Positions 12,069 through 21,588 of a stretch of 55,000 nt of DNA are shown piece after piece; the stretch's first letter is position 1; every line of letters begins with the position of its first letter. Both the position numbers and the translations under genes were made by a program. The stretch comes from Symbiodinium natans (taxonomy: Eukaryota > Sar > Dinophyceae > Suessiales > Symbiodiniaceae). The stretch lies in contig CAJNDS010002568.1 of assembly GCA_905221605.1 (NCBI GenBank), positions 908,913-963,912 of the forward strand, written 5' to 3'. The notes beneath the pieces are model-generated. The model ran no database searches. It saw nothing but the letters and a program-made list of their open reading frames with translations, and was not told the DNA's origin.

Positions 12069-12721
12069 GGCAGAGACTACAAGTATGCAAGACTTATAAA
12101 CATGCAAACCTGCAACCCATCAATACTCTAAGCAAGTACCGCGTTAGCACTGTAGATACGAATGGACATGTGAGAGTTCCTAAAATTAAGGTGACCCAGA
12201 ACAAACAAGGATACGAGTAAGACCTGGTACAAAGAATTGGGGTTTGTGGTTCGCAAACAAAACACTTATTTGTTTGCTACTTTAGAATTAAAGCTTTTCG
12301 TTCCTCATGACAGGCGCTTAGGGGAGCAATCGCAGCAACCTATCTTCGAACTCCGTAAGGAAAAGAAAGCAAGAACTGCATGAAGGAAAAACCATTCTAA
12401 GCACATGCGTTCGCTACAAGCAACTCATGGCATGCCACACGCATACACCAGCTCGCTCCACAAAGTGGCCAAACATGGCCCAACACTTGCGCGCTTGCAC
12501 AAAGAGCACTCGTTTTTTCGGACACCCGGCAAGGAGTCCCATGCGACCTGCGATACTTCACAATTGGAAGCAGACCTGCAACAAAGCTTGGTGGGGGTTT
12601 GTCCCCAGTTGGTGGACCTGCAAGCCGTCCCCTTCCCCAACTCGTAGGCGAGTATCACAGGGGGGGGTATGAGGCAAACACATGCGCATGGACCTGCAGT
12701 CTGCATAAATCGACAAGGCCT

Positions 12722-13883
12722 CTACACCGAACGACATGAAGCACAGCTCCTGCGACATGCTGTCCGCATGCAAAACCCTGCCCCTGGTTGGAGCTGCGTC
12801 ACCAAAATGGGCTCAGCTAGCCACGCACCACATGCCAACTTCAGAGGTACGCCCTGCCACTGTGCAATGGAATCCGCAGACGCACGGACTGCGGTATGCA
12901 AAACTCCAGATGGACCTTTGAAGAAACAAAACTCCTCCGCTTCTAAGGGATGTGGCGACTCGGTATTGCGGGCGTCTTCAACCTCCACATCCGAATCAGA
13001 CTCGTAAAAGACCTGCATATCCCCGGAAAAAGGGTGATGCTCTGCGGTAGACCCGGCCCCCGAATCATTGCCCGGTCACACATAGGCAGTTCCTCAGCTT
13101 CTGCAGGCGGCACCAGCCCAGAACCAAGGATGCAAGCTAACAGGCTCCAAGACAACGGCCGGAAAACGCCACCGCTGGTTAGGAAGAGGCTTCTGGGCCC
13201 CCCGAGACACTGGCGTCCCTGGAACCCATCCAGAACGGAAAGCAAGTATAAGAGCCTTTTGAACGCGCAGAGCACCATGAGTGTTATCGCGCCCATACAA
13301 TGACAAACTTTGTCCTTGATGATGCCCTTGATCTAACCGATCCTGTTCAGCAAAACCTCCGTGCTCAGCTGCCTGTGTAATGCGTAAGCAACAGCGGACA
13401 AACAGGGTCCACCTGACTCGGAGAACGCGGATGACAGGAAAAACCTGAGGAAACGCAAGGCCTGGTTGAAGGAGAGCGCTATGAGCTCCCCATCTCGCCA
13501 CGCAAAGAAAAGGGAATCAGGTATGACCTCTTCACCAAAACTCGCACGTAGCTCACCCCATACTTCAGCCAACAAAGAAACATAGATCCTTATCCATGAC
13601 TTTTCAGGCCCAGGCAAAGCCCCAAGTAAACCCCATCCTCCGACGGCGAATGGAGTGCCGGAACGACACGTCTTTGTGCGGTAGCTCATTCCTCGCAGGA
13701 ACAAACCATCGACGGTCACACTCGCCCAGCGTACATGTGATGCATCGCTAAAGCGAAGGCTAGCCATGAGGCATACAAGAAAGCTCCCAGCAAGGATCCT
13801 ATGTTCACGAGGCGCTTGCAAATTCCGCAAGAGTTGCTCTAACCACAACAAGAAGAAGGGTGGAACAGGCACAGCTTCACGCC
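12722..13883 (-). pseudogene. Element A tyrosine recombinase, C-terminal (catalytic) half
   Basis: Begins exactly at the LTR-1 insertion point. Recognisable are the first catalytic Arg (SLRFSD), the SYRTK segment near the catalytic Lys, and QGHHQGQSLSLYGRDN, which carries the late His and the nucleophilic Tyr. A frameshift at about 13,410 and a stop at 13,094 break the frame. A C-terminal extension (about 12,722-13,018) matches the end of the element B protein (EEFCFFKGPSGVLH; C-x5-C at the end). The His of the usual HxxR/K box is read as Arg here (FVRCCLRIT). In YR retroelements this enzyme integrates the circular cDNA. Confidence 0.75.
13879..13883 (+). repeat. Target-site duplication ACGCC of LTR-1 (left copy)
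   Basis: ACGCC directly precedes the left LTR, and the same five bases directly follow the right LTR at 41,995-41,999. Five-base duplications are typical of Ty1/copia integrases. Confidence 0.92.
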
Positions 13884-14040
13884 TGAAAACTTTTGATACT
13901 CACGAGCACAGCTGCATCGGCACATGACATGAGACATGACTGTAAAGCTTCTGGGCAAAACAAAACATCCCACCACAAGAAATCTTCACAAGGAAAATAC
14001 ATGGTTAAGGGTCCCATGTAAGACATCGAAATCGTGATCA
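13884..14040 (-). repeat. LTR-1, 3' LTR (157 bp)
   Basis: Reads TGAAAACTTTTGATACTCAC...GTGATCA on the plus strand and, by eye, is identical to 41,838-41,994. It has the TG...CA termini of retroviral-type LTRs. Identity of the two LTRs implies a recent insertion. Confidence 0.93.
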
Positions 14041-14049
14041 CCCCGCCAA
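14041..14049 (-). other. Polypurine tract of LTR-1
   Basis: On the minus strand TTTGGCGGGG directly abuts the 3' LTR. The same GGCGGGG abuts the 3' LTR of LTR-2, which supports a role in plus-strand priming. Confidence 0.6.
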
Positions 14050-14595
14050 AGGATGATTTGCAGCGTTTCGCAAAGCAGGCTTTCAGAACGATTTTGGTGG
14101 GAACTACTGCTATACATGCCCAGAGCAAGACAGCCAACAAGCCTCATATCAGCAAGTGCAGAGCAACACTCGGTTTGTCCTTTGCTGCCGTGGGCGGACA
14201 TACCGCACTCCAGGGCCGCCACCGATTTGGTGGGCTTTGTACAGGCCTACGGGCACCTCCTAACCTTTGACCTTTGGGCACCTTGTGAGCTCTGAGGCTC
14301 CAAGCGAGTCTGCTTGCCAGCTCCGCAAGCTGCAAGAGTATCGGCATCACATGGCTGTGATGGGTAAAGGAGAGGTTGCCGGCCACATGCAAAAGTTGTC
14401 AATCTCTTAAAGATTTGAAGGTGATCCAATGCAATTCAAGAAAATTGCACACAAGCTCGGGTACAGTGGTACCAGCCAGTGACTGCATCCACAAGAGGCA
14501 TCATGAGCATTTCAAGAAATTGCTTCTATCAAATTCGGGCTCATTTAAACACACATGCAACGAAAAGTTGTCGGTCATCGTGATTGGGCTCATTT
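14050..14595 (-). other. LTR-1 3' untranslated region
   Basis: The stretch between the stop of the LTR-1 polyprotein and its polypurine tract. I see no conserved ORF in it. Confidence 0.5.
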
Positions 14596-14888
14596 TCACG
14601 TATCATCGTGCGGTTCTGGCTCCGGAAGGTTCTGAGGCACTGGATTTGGGATCTGCTGACCACCCACATGAAGGATGTGGAACATGGCAGCCAAGTGGGC
14701 AATGTCCTGGCGACGCCCGAGCTCTCTGGCCCAAAACTGGCATAACTGACACATGCTGTACTGGCCAGGAAACTCAAGCTGCAACTGGCGATATAGCAGC
14801 CTGCGAACATATCGCGCCCTCATCAAACCATCGCAATCCCCAATGAGATGAAAGCGGGTCCCACTCACTGGGGCAATCCATACCTCAG
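14596..14888 (-). CDS. LTR-1 polyprotein, extreme C-terminus (His/Cys domain)
   Basis: Across the element B insertion the polyprotein tail (ILQVRED, ending near 24,269) continues in frame here as EVWIAPVSGTRFHLIGDC. It runs on to a C-x2-C (MCQLCQFW) and stops after PHDDT. The pattern AP-(V)SG-x-R/T-x-H-x3-DC-x-GL...C-x2-C suggests a small zinc-binding fold. A matching pattern (APSGERTHARRDCHGL...CRLCC) is in the first ORF of LTR-2. Function unknown. The frame arithmetic (9,379 bp removed) supports that this belongs to LTR-1 and not to B. Confidence 0.7.
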
Positions 14889-15154
14889 CGTTTATATTTT
14901 ACTATCAGCCATCGCCCAAAGTACAGCAAAGGAAATCTTTCACAACGCACACCCGCATTCGCCAAATCTGAACATCTACAACAGCAAGATGAATGCAGAA
15001 GATATCTCACGCGAATCGGATCTACGAACTCCACTGCACAAAGGACCATCGGACGAAACACTCCTTCACTTTTTGGATGTGGCGGTCGAAGCATCAAAGG
15101 TGAGCATGCAGCATGAACACATTACCGATCCATGCGAACCAAAAGACATTCCCC
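14889..15154 (-). repeat. Element B split direct repeat, copy B2 (266 bp)
   Basis: Identical by eye to 15,542-15,807: CGTTTATATTTTACTATCAG at the start, GACATTCCCC at the end. It forms the 3' terminus of the element in the coding direction. Confidence 0.92.
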
Positions 15155-15399
15155 CCCAAGGAGGGCTATACAGAGTAGCACCACGGCTTGCCGACGTGCC
15201 AGAGTTCTTGGGCGCAAGAGTCAGGCGCTCGAAAAAGTGGGACACCACATTGGAAGTGAAAAATGGCACAAGACATGCCATTATCGAAAGTGTGGGAGAT
15301 TTCATCTCCATGCGAGCAAAAGCCTCCTGCAACTGGCTCGAATCCCGAGGGAAAACAAAAGAGCACACCACCCCCACAGACAATCCAAGGGCGGGAGGG
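15155..15399. other. Spacer between repeats B2 and A2 of element B
   Basis: About 245 bp present once, between terminal repeat B2 and internal repeat A2. It has no recognisable coding content. It may be extra sequence captured in this copy or part of the A2 module that is missing from A1. Confidence 0.4.
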
Positions 15400-15541
15400 T
15401 GGGATCACAAAAATTGCTCACGCATGCGAAGTATGTCATGTCCAGACATGAGTCTCTCACTTTGGGCCGATGGCTGATACGCAAGCAAAGTGACAGCTCA
15501 GTTGAAGTAAAATATAAACATCCTTGAGTAAACACAAGATA
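15400..15541 (-). repeat. Element B split direct repeat, copy A2 (142 bp)
   Basis: Matches 24,127-24,268: TGGGATCACAAAAATTGCTC at one end, AAACACAAGATAC at the other. It directly abuts copy B1. Confidence 0.92.
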
Positions 15542-15807
15542 CGTTTATATTTTACTATCAGCCATCGCCCAAAGTACAGCAAAGGAAATCTTTCACAACG
15601 CACACCCGCATTCGCCAAATCTGAACATCTACAACAGCAAGATGAATGCAGAAGATATCTCACGCGAATCGGATCTACGAACTCCACTGCACAAAGGACC
15701 ATCGGACGAAACACTCCTTCACTTTTTGGATGTGGCGGTCGAAGCATCAAAGGTGAGCATGCAGCATGAACACATTACCGATCCATGCGAACCAAAAGAC
15801 ATTCCCC
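15542..15807 (-). repeat. Element B split direct repeat, copy B1 (266 bp)
   Basis: Identical by eye to 14,889-15,154. It lies between the Pol stop and copy A2, as expected for the internal B copy. Confidence 0.92.
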
Positions 15808-15883
15808 ACTTTAGAACTGCCACATCCTAAAGTGAAGGAGGAACGCCTGGAAAGCCCCAAACATCCAAGTGTGACGACTGAGC

Positions 15884-17313
15884 TCATGGGGGCTGCCACA
15901 GCAGCTTTGTATCTGCGGGAAAAAGACGCACATCATGATGCGACTGCCAAATGCGAGCCACAGGAAATCGATACCTGTACAAGAGCTCAAACCCGTGCTG
16001 CAACTCCTCCGGCGGCTGCCATCTACGCAAGAAATCTGCTTCTGTATTGCGAAAGCCGGAGATGTGCTGGATGTCCAAGGTGAGGCCGAGCTTGAATGAA
16101 AGACACGCCAGTTGCTGCGCGAAGAAGCAAAGGGGGCTGGAAGTTGTCAGCATGCGATTGCCTGCTGACTCAGCCGCGCTGTTATCGCAGAAGGTGCGGA
16201 GCGACAAGCCAGCACGACCACCCGGACAGACCTCCGCAAAGAGGATGAGCAAGGCCATCTGGGCGAGCAATTCCCAGCACCCAATGTTCTTCTGAGCATC
16301 CGGGGCGAGAGGCACCCCCAAGCATTGCATATCGGAGAGAGCAAAACGTTCACTGAACCAAATTGCCGAGGAACCCTGGACACGAAGAAAGCCCCCAAGC
16401 CCAATGCACTGGCTGGAAGCAAACGCATCGGCTGCAAGTGTTGCGGAGATCGCCCTGCAAGAAGGTTGCAAGCATGTGAGTGATGGAGACTGGAAACACC
16501 AGTCCTCCCAGAAGAGCAAGAAGCGACGGCTCGCCGCAGACACATGCCGCTTCCGGTGTTGCGGGTCAGCAATCCGCATGTAGACGCGACGATTTTTCAA
16601 AGGGACCTTGCACAGATCTGCCTTGCTGCGAAGTGGGACGTGTCGGGCAGAGATCAAGGTAGCACCGCATGGAATGGCCGTCCCAGGCGGGGTAGAACAG
16701 AACCGCAAGTTCTCATCCAGGTGATCCTTGAGCGTCTGCCATTCACTGGAAGAGATGCTGAAGTTTGTCGCTGCCGGACGTTGAAGGTCCCGCCAAAGGT
16801 TGCGAAGCCAGGGGCGCAGCTGCACCGATGCCTGAGTTATCCACATCAACAGACCCACGGTCTGCTCTAGGGCCTGTTTCTCGACAGGACCTTTTCTGAG
16901 AAGAACCCGAATCTGTTGCAGCAGCTTGGCCCGCTTATCTTCTGGAACCCAGAACGTTCCGGCGCGAAAGTTAAAACACCAGCCCAACCACTTCAGCTCA
17001 TGACTGAGTTGCACCTTGGCCCAGGAAAGAGGAATCCCGAAGGATTGGCAGAAAGAGAGAGGCAAGCTGCCGAACACTGCCACCACAGCATCATCCTGGA
17101 CCAGTAAAAGATCGACCACATAAATGCTGAGCATATGTGCGACCCATAATAGAAGATGGAAAACCCTGATCATGAAGGATGAAAGCCGCGCCCACCAAAG
17201 AGCTGAGAAATTCGTACCAAAGGGGCACACGCGATACCAGTAATGGCGGCCATCCTCCAGCTTAATGCCGCACAGACCACGCTCCGATTTCTTGATACGG
17301 ATTTTTTTTTTTT
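15884..17313 (-). pseudogene. Element B reverse transcriptase-RNase H
   Basis: Continues Pol after a one-base frame break in a run of 12 A's (minus strand) at 17,311-17,322. Conserved: RGLCGIKLEDGRHYWYRVCPFGT entering the palm, then the catalytic box, which reads IYVVDLLLVQ where YVDD is expected: the first catalytic Asp is Val. RNase H follows with LAADAFASS, CWELLAQ, FCDNSA and HISGFRNTEADFLRRW, so its acidic residues are present. It ends shortly after LLWQPP. With YVVD and a frame break this copy should not make active RT, unless either is a sequencing error. Known role: copying element RNA into DNA. Confidence 0.88.
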
Positions 17314-19689
17314 GTGCGCGGCCCGGATATCCAAACTGAAACCTGCGTGCTGAGAGTGGCACCCGCGAAGAGGAAAGCAAGAGCGAACATCCTGCAGGCC
17401 AGGGAGGTTGTACTTCTCGTTCATGAAACAGCTCGGGTTGGTCCCACTGATAGTCCCATCCATGATCAAGCGGGGCTTCTTGTTTTCAGCAAGGACCACG
17501 TTCAGCTTGGCAACCGCGATTTTATCCCAACGTTGCTTTGCCTCGGAGAGAGGAACCTCTTCCAGCCAGCCTTCATCGACTTCTTTCTGCACCAACTCGT
17601 GCAGGATAGCAGGGTTCTCCCGTGCGCCCTGCCAATTGCTCTCGCAAATCTGCAGTTGATCATCGGAGGCCAGGCTGCCCACGTCTTCCACCGGGATGAA
17701 GACGTTGCTCCTCGGGATGTCATTGAAGAAACCAGTGGGGATGCCCTCCAACAGGCAAGGAAACAGCATGTCATCTCGATCGCCCATGGCTCGGGACAAA
17801 GCGGAGAGGGCATGAAGACAATATGGCTGAGAAGGTGGAATTGTCCAATCGGGGGCAGGCCAGCCCTTGCGAGTGAACCAGGAGGACCACATGGCGCGAA
17901 GAGCCAGCACTTCGTCCGCGGAAAACAGAGCATCCTCGCATTGACTTTGAACATGCTCCTGAAGGCGAAGAGGTGCCTTGTGAGACAACAGGTAATGCAC
18001 AAGTTCTTGGCGCAAGCCGTCAAAGACATCCACAGCATCGCTAGGGGGCTTAGACCAATCAGGGCAGGAAAAGATGCCGCCGCCATCTTGCGTGCCAAAA
18101 GGAGGAGAGTGCATGCCCTTCTTGGGTACAAGGAAGGGGAGCTGGGCCAAGGACAAATCAACTGGATCTGCACACGTCTCGAACAAGGGCAGCGCAGCAG
18201 CCACATACGCCTCCGCCAGTGCAGGAGGGAACTCAGAAGTAGCAGCTGAGGCCCAGGTGCCATCCGAGTTGCGAGCACCAACCACCTGTTGGTGGCTGTC
18301 GGGAGCGTGATTGCAAGCACGCGCCAAGCCCTGCATAGCCCGCCAAGTGCAAGCAAAGAGCCAACGTGTGTACCAATCTGCCCCAAACCGACAAGCCGCA
18401 ATGCAGTTGAGATCGGCGGAGACGTGCTTAAGAAAAGCCTGGGTCTCTTTCTCGAGCCAGGCAAGGCTGTTGGCAGGGTGTGCGAAGCTAATGTGGCCAC
18501 CACCGCACCACACAGCGCGGAGGATGTGCAAGGAGCGAAAAAGGAGCAAGCGGCTTTGCTCGAAACGGCGCTTCTCCTCAGCATTCAAGTCTGGGAAACC
18601 TTCCATATGGGCCGGTGAACGCAGAGGGCGGGGGCCTGCATTATCCAGCAACTTGAGACGGCTGTACTCAGTGCATGGTGGAGATGCATGCGCAAGTGTC
18701 ACTTGACCGGAGAACCCCAGCCGCAACAAAGCATCGTAAGTGCTATCCTGGAGGATGTCCTGCTCACATGAGCGAAGGATATCGATTGATATGACAGAGA
18801 CACCAGCCCTGAGAGCCGCAGAGGAAAGTGGCCGATTCCTGCCTGAACACAACTCGAGGAAAAGATTCCGTCGCAGGGCAGGAAAGTGCGGAGGCAGGAC
18901 CTGGTCGGGAAGCGTTGGTGATGGGCACGTGACCTGTGCATTCGGAGCAGGAGTTGCAACGACACTGCCTTGAGCAGACGGCGGTGGAGGTGTGCTCGAC
19001 ACGCGAGGCAAGGGAAAACCAAGAGCCGCCAGCAAGGAGACGTCATCAGCGGGCAGAGCATCCGGATTGGGCGCCGTATAAGCGATGACGACCCAGCGAT
19101 CGCCAACCCATGGTTCGCTGCAGTGGCGCAAGCGGCCATTGAAAGAGAATCCTGCCCGCCGAGTGCACACAATGGCCCCACGTAAGGACTGATCTGCCTC
19201 CTTGTCTGGAGGCGGCACCAAGGTGTAGCCTGGAAAAGCCGAAGCGTCGCCTTCCAACCACAAGCCTCCGCCCGAGAAGGCCCACAGGCTGAAGGTGTAA
19301 TTCTGAGAGTCGGGGCTGTTGAAATCCTGGTGGATGTGCGCAAACTCATTGTGAGAAACACAGATGCTCGTCCAAGTGCCTTCAGGAAAAAGGTGCGCGA
19401 GAAATGCGTTCACATACCGCACAAGATCTTGCTGCTCCAGAGTGGCCGAGCACATGCCACCTTGACCCCCCACGCGTGCCCCTAAGTTAAAATACTGAGC
19501 AGCAGGTCGACCCCCAGTCAGCACGTGTGAACGGCGAAGAAAAACTGCGCCAGAAAACGAGTCCTGCAAAAGATACAAGCAAGTCTCCCAAGAGAAATCG
19601 CCATTCTGAAGAGCTTCTGCGGGCGAGACACCATCATCCTCTCTTGTTTTACGGACATCTGAATTGCCGGCCCCCAGTGAAGAAGATAG
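17314..19689 (-). CDS. Element B Pol: dioxygenase-like, methyltransferase-like and RT N-terminal domains
   Basis: Reads on directly from the Gag TGA (19,690-19,692) in the same frame with no ATG at the start (LSSSLGAGNSDV), so readthrough is the simplest expression route. Domains in order: (1) 19,070-19,420, a double-stranded beta-helix dioxygenase-like domain with HIHQDF (HxD), GGGLWLE, and RHCSEPWVGDRW (His, then Arg nine residues on), the 2OG-Fe(II) ligand pattern. (2) 18,260-18,870, methyltransferase-like: FLELCSG...SIDI (motif I), HASPPCTEYS (motif IV, candidate catalytic Cys), FAHPANSLAW (motif VI-like, but lacking the usual Glu). (3) From about 17,600, RT start (PRLIMDGTISG). Nucleic-acid methylation or oxidation is inference from motifs. 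Confidence 0.8.
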
Positions 19690-19692
19690 TCA
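19684..19692 (-). promoter_or_regulatory. Candidate stop-codon readthrough site, UGA CUA
   Basis: Minus strand reads AAC TGA CTA TCT. Gag before and Pol after the TGA are in one frame, and Pol coding similarity begins at once without a Met. UGA followed by CUA is a known leaky stop context in other eukaryotes and viruses. Element A also has an in-frame TGA here, with TGG following. Confidence 0.65.
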
Positions 19693-20883
19693 GTTTGAAG
19701 CACGTGACTTGTGCTCGTACGCCGGATGCTTACCCAAACATGGACGGCCATCCGCGCCTGGGACCGGACACAAATGCTCAAAGCGACAATTCGCAAACTT
19801 GCATCCGTCACGAGAACTGTAGCCACGACAGAGATTCTTGCGTGCCCCAGACTTGTCCTGGTAAGAGAGAACCCAGCGCTGACCTTTGCCACCCTTGCCA
19901 GATGAAGACTCCTGAGGGGGACGGCCCTTCTTGCCATCACCCTTCCTGCCCTCTGGCCGAAACTTAGAGACAGCTGCACGTGGCTGGAGCATGGCTGACA
20001 TATCACCGCGGATTTCAACCACCTCAGTCAAGGCATCATTCAACGTCCACTTGTGCACGTTGACCAAGTCAGCCATGATACCCCAGAGATGTCGGTCGGC
20101 AGCCTGTAACTCCTCGATGTGAGGTTGTCTGAGGCCAGTCGAACCTTCCAAGCGTGAGCATGCCAACTTGATGAACTTGCGCTCATAGAGGCGAAGATTG
20201 TGGAGATGTGCCCCTTGCACCAAGGATGCCGACACCGACATGAGGCCGAGCACCCCTTGAAGAAATGATGCGCCAACTTGGCCTTGCGGAAGTTCTCGTG
20301 CTGGAATCTCATCGTAGATGAAGTCCTCGAACTTCGGGACCTTGGAGGGCCGGCGAAGGTTGAAAGCTTCCTCTTGAGCCTTGCTCATCCGAAACTTCCA
20401 GGGTATCCACTTAAGCTCACCCGGCTGCATCACCTTCGAAGTAAGAGCCAACATGCGACTGCCTGGGGTGTTCTCGTGGTCCAACACTTCTCCCGGATAG
20501 GACGCTCCAAAGGCGGAACGCAGCTGGATGACCTGCTCACCTGACAACTTTGGCGGGAACTGCTCGACCCACCCAGATGTCGAAGCCGAGGAAGGAGCTT
20601 TGGGCTCAGTGCCTTGCGAAGCGGCTGCCTGGTTAGTGCATTTCTGAAAGAGAAGCCGAAATGAAGCCTGAACCAGCAAGATCCCAGCGGCGGATTCCGG
20701 GGCAGAAACCTTCTCGAGGAGAGTGTCAAGTGCTGGCGCGAAGGCTGTGGCTGAGGCGGCCAAACAGCCGAAAAGAGGAACATGGAAGCCTGAGAGGCAC
20801 TGATGGTATGCCTCGGGCACCTTGCATTGAATTGCCAGAGCCAGCAATTCTTCGTCCAGATCCGGAAACATCGCCGAAGCCAT
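19690..20883 (-). CDS. Element B Gag-like protein with CCCH zinc finger
   Basis: Start chosen at MASAMFPDLDEEL (ATG at 20,881-20,883), matching the start of the element A homologue; the frame is open further upstream but not conserved. About 397 residues. The central block (GWVEQFPPKL, KWIPWKFRMS, RRPSKVPKFEDFIYDEIP, GAHLHNLRLYERKF) is shared with element A. The basic Gly/Lys-rich stretch near residues 310-340 is followed by LCRGYSSRDGCKFANCRFEH (C-x8-C-x4-C-x3-H) and a second C...H group (CLGKHPAYEH). CCCH fingers usually bind RNA. It ends ASN-TGA-CTA, and Pol follows in frame. Capsid/nucleocapsid role is inferred from position. Confidence 0.75.
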   Translation of the reverse strand: MASAMFPDLDEELLALAIQCKVPEAYHQCLSGFHVPLFGCLAASATAFAPALDTLLEKVSAPESAAGILLVQASFRLLFQKCTNQAAASQGTEPKAPSSASTSGWVEQFPPKLSGEQVIQLRSAFGASYPGEVLDHENTPGSRMLALTSKVMQPGELKWIPWKFRMSKAQEEAFNLRRPSKVPKFEDFIYDEIPARELPQGQVGASFLQGVLGLMSVSASLVQGAHLHNLRLYERKFIKLACSRLEGSTGLRQPHIEELQAADRHLWGIMADLVNVHKWTLNDALTEVVEIRGDMSAMLQPRAAVSKFRPEGRKGDGKKGRPPQESSSGKGGKGQRWVLSYQDKSGARKNLCRGYSSRDGCKFANCRFEHLCPVPGADGRPCLGKHPAYEHKSRASN

Positions 20884-21588
20884 GATTCCCGGCCAAGCAA
20901 AGAAAAGACACACAAATGAACTCATCTGTGCGCAAACGCGAAATGCCACACACGTGCGAAAGGGGACCAACCCCACAGGAGAGCACACGCTCGAGAGCAG
21001 CAAGGAGAATCTCGCTGGTATCACTTTGCATTCCAGATGCAAACACCTGAACCTCACGCCCGTGAGACTAAGTTTGTTTTTACAACCCACGTACTATCAC
21101 GTGAGAAACCGAGCGTGTATTCAAGGGGATGGTCATTTTGTCGCCTCACAGAAATGGCCAGACAAACACCTTATGTACCATGTGCAGCAAGAGACTGAAG
21201 GCAAAGACTTTACATGCCAGGCCCGAGATGATCCCGAAACCTGAAGCCTGGAGAAACCTGAGAAGAACGCTGCAACAGAAGCCACCGTGCAAACCTTGCA
21301 GAGTTTGGCACACACGTGCGAATCTGACAGGCCGTGGCCAAGAAGCCACTGCACACACGTGCGGGGCCGAAGCACCAACTGGTGCGATGTCACTGGGGGG
21401 GCGGAACCAAGCCGAGAGACCTGTCCTTGAAGCACGTTGCGAAGCACGGAGCCCCACCAGAACTGTCGATTCGAGCCGCACCACTGCGGGCCAGAAGTTG
21501 CTCAGTTGTGGCCTAGCATGCGAACAAACTGAGACTGCACAAAAGGAGCCCTCTCGCCCCCCCCTTTTTTGACTGCAGGAGCCACGAA
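20884..21588 (-). other. Non-coding spacer between recombinase and Gag of element B
   Basis: About 700 bp without a conserved frame. The equivalent space in element A is 12,069-12,721. It may hold the promoter or leader of the Gag-Pol transcript; no motif is clear. Confidence 0.4.

Noticed and set aside
13884-14040. A stand-alone dispersed repeat with a second copy at 41,838
   Set aside because: TG...CA ends, flanking ACGCC duplication, primer site and polypurine tract show these are the LTRs of one element.
15884-17380. A host RNase H or RT-related gene
   Set aside because: It is the continuation of element B Pol, bounded by the split direct repeats.
17314-18249. Plus-strand ORF of 311 codons
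   Set aside because: Antisense to element B Pol, which has conserved motifs on the minus strand; no independent similarity.
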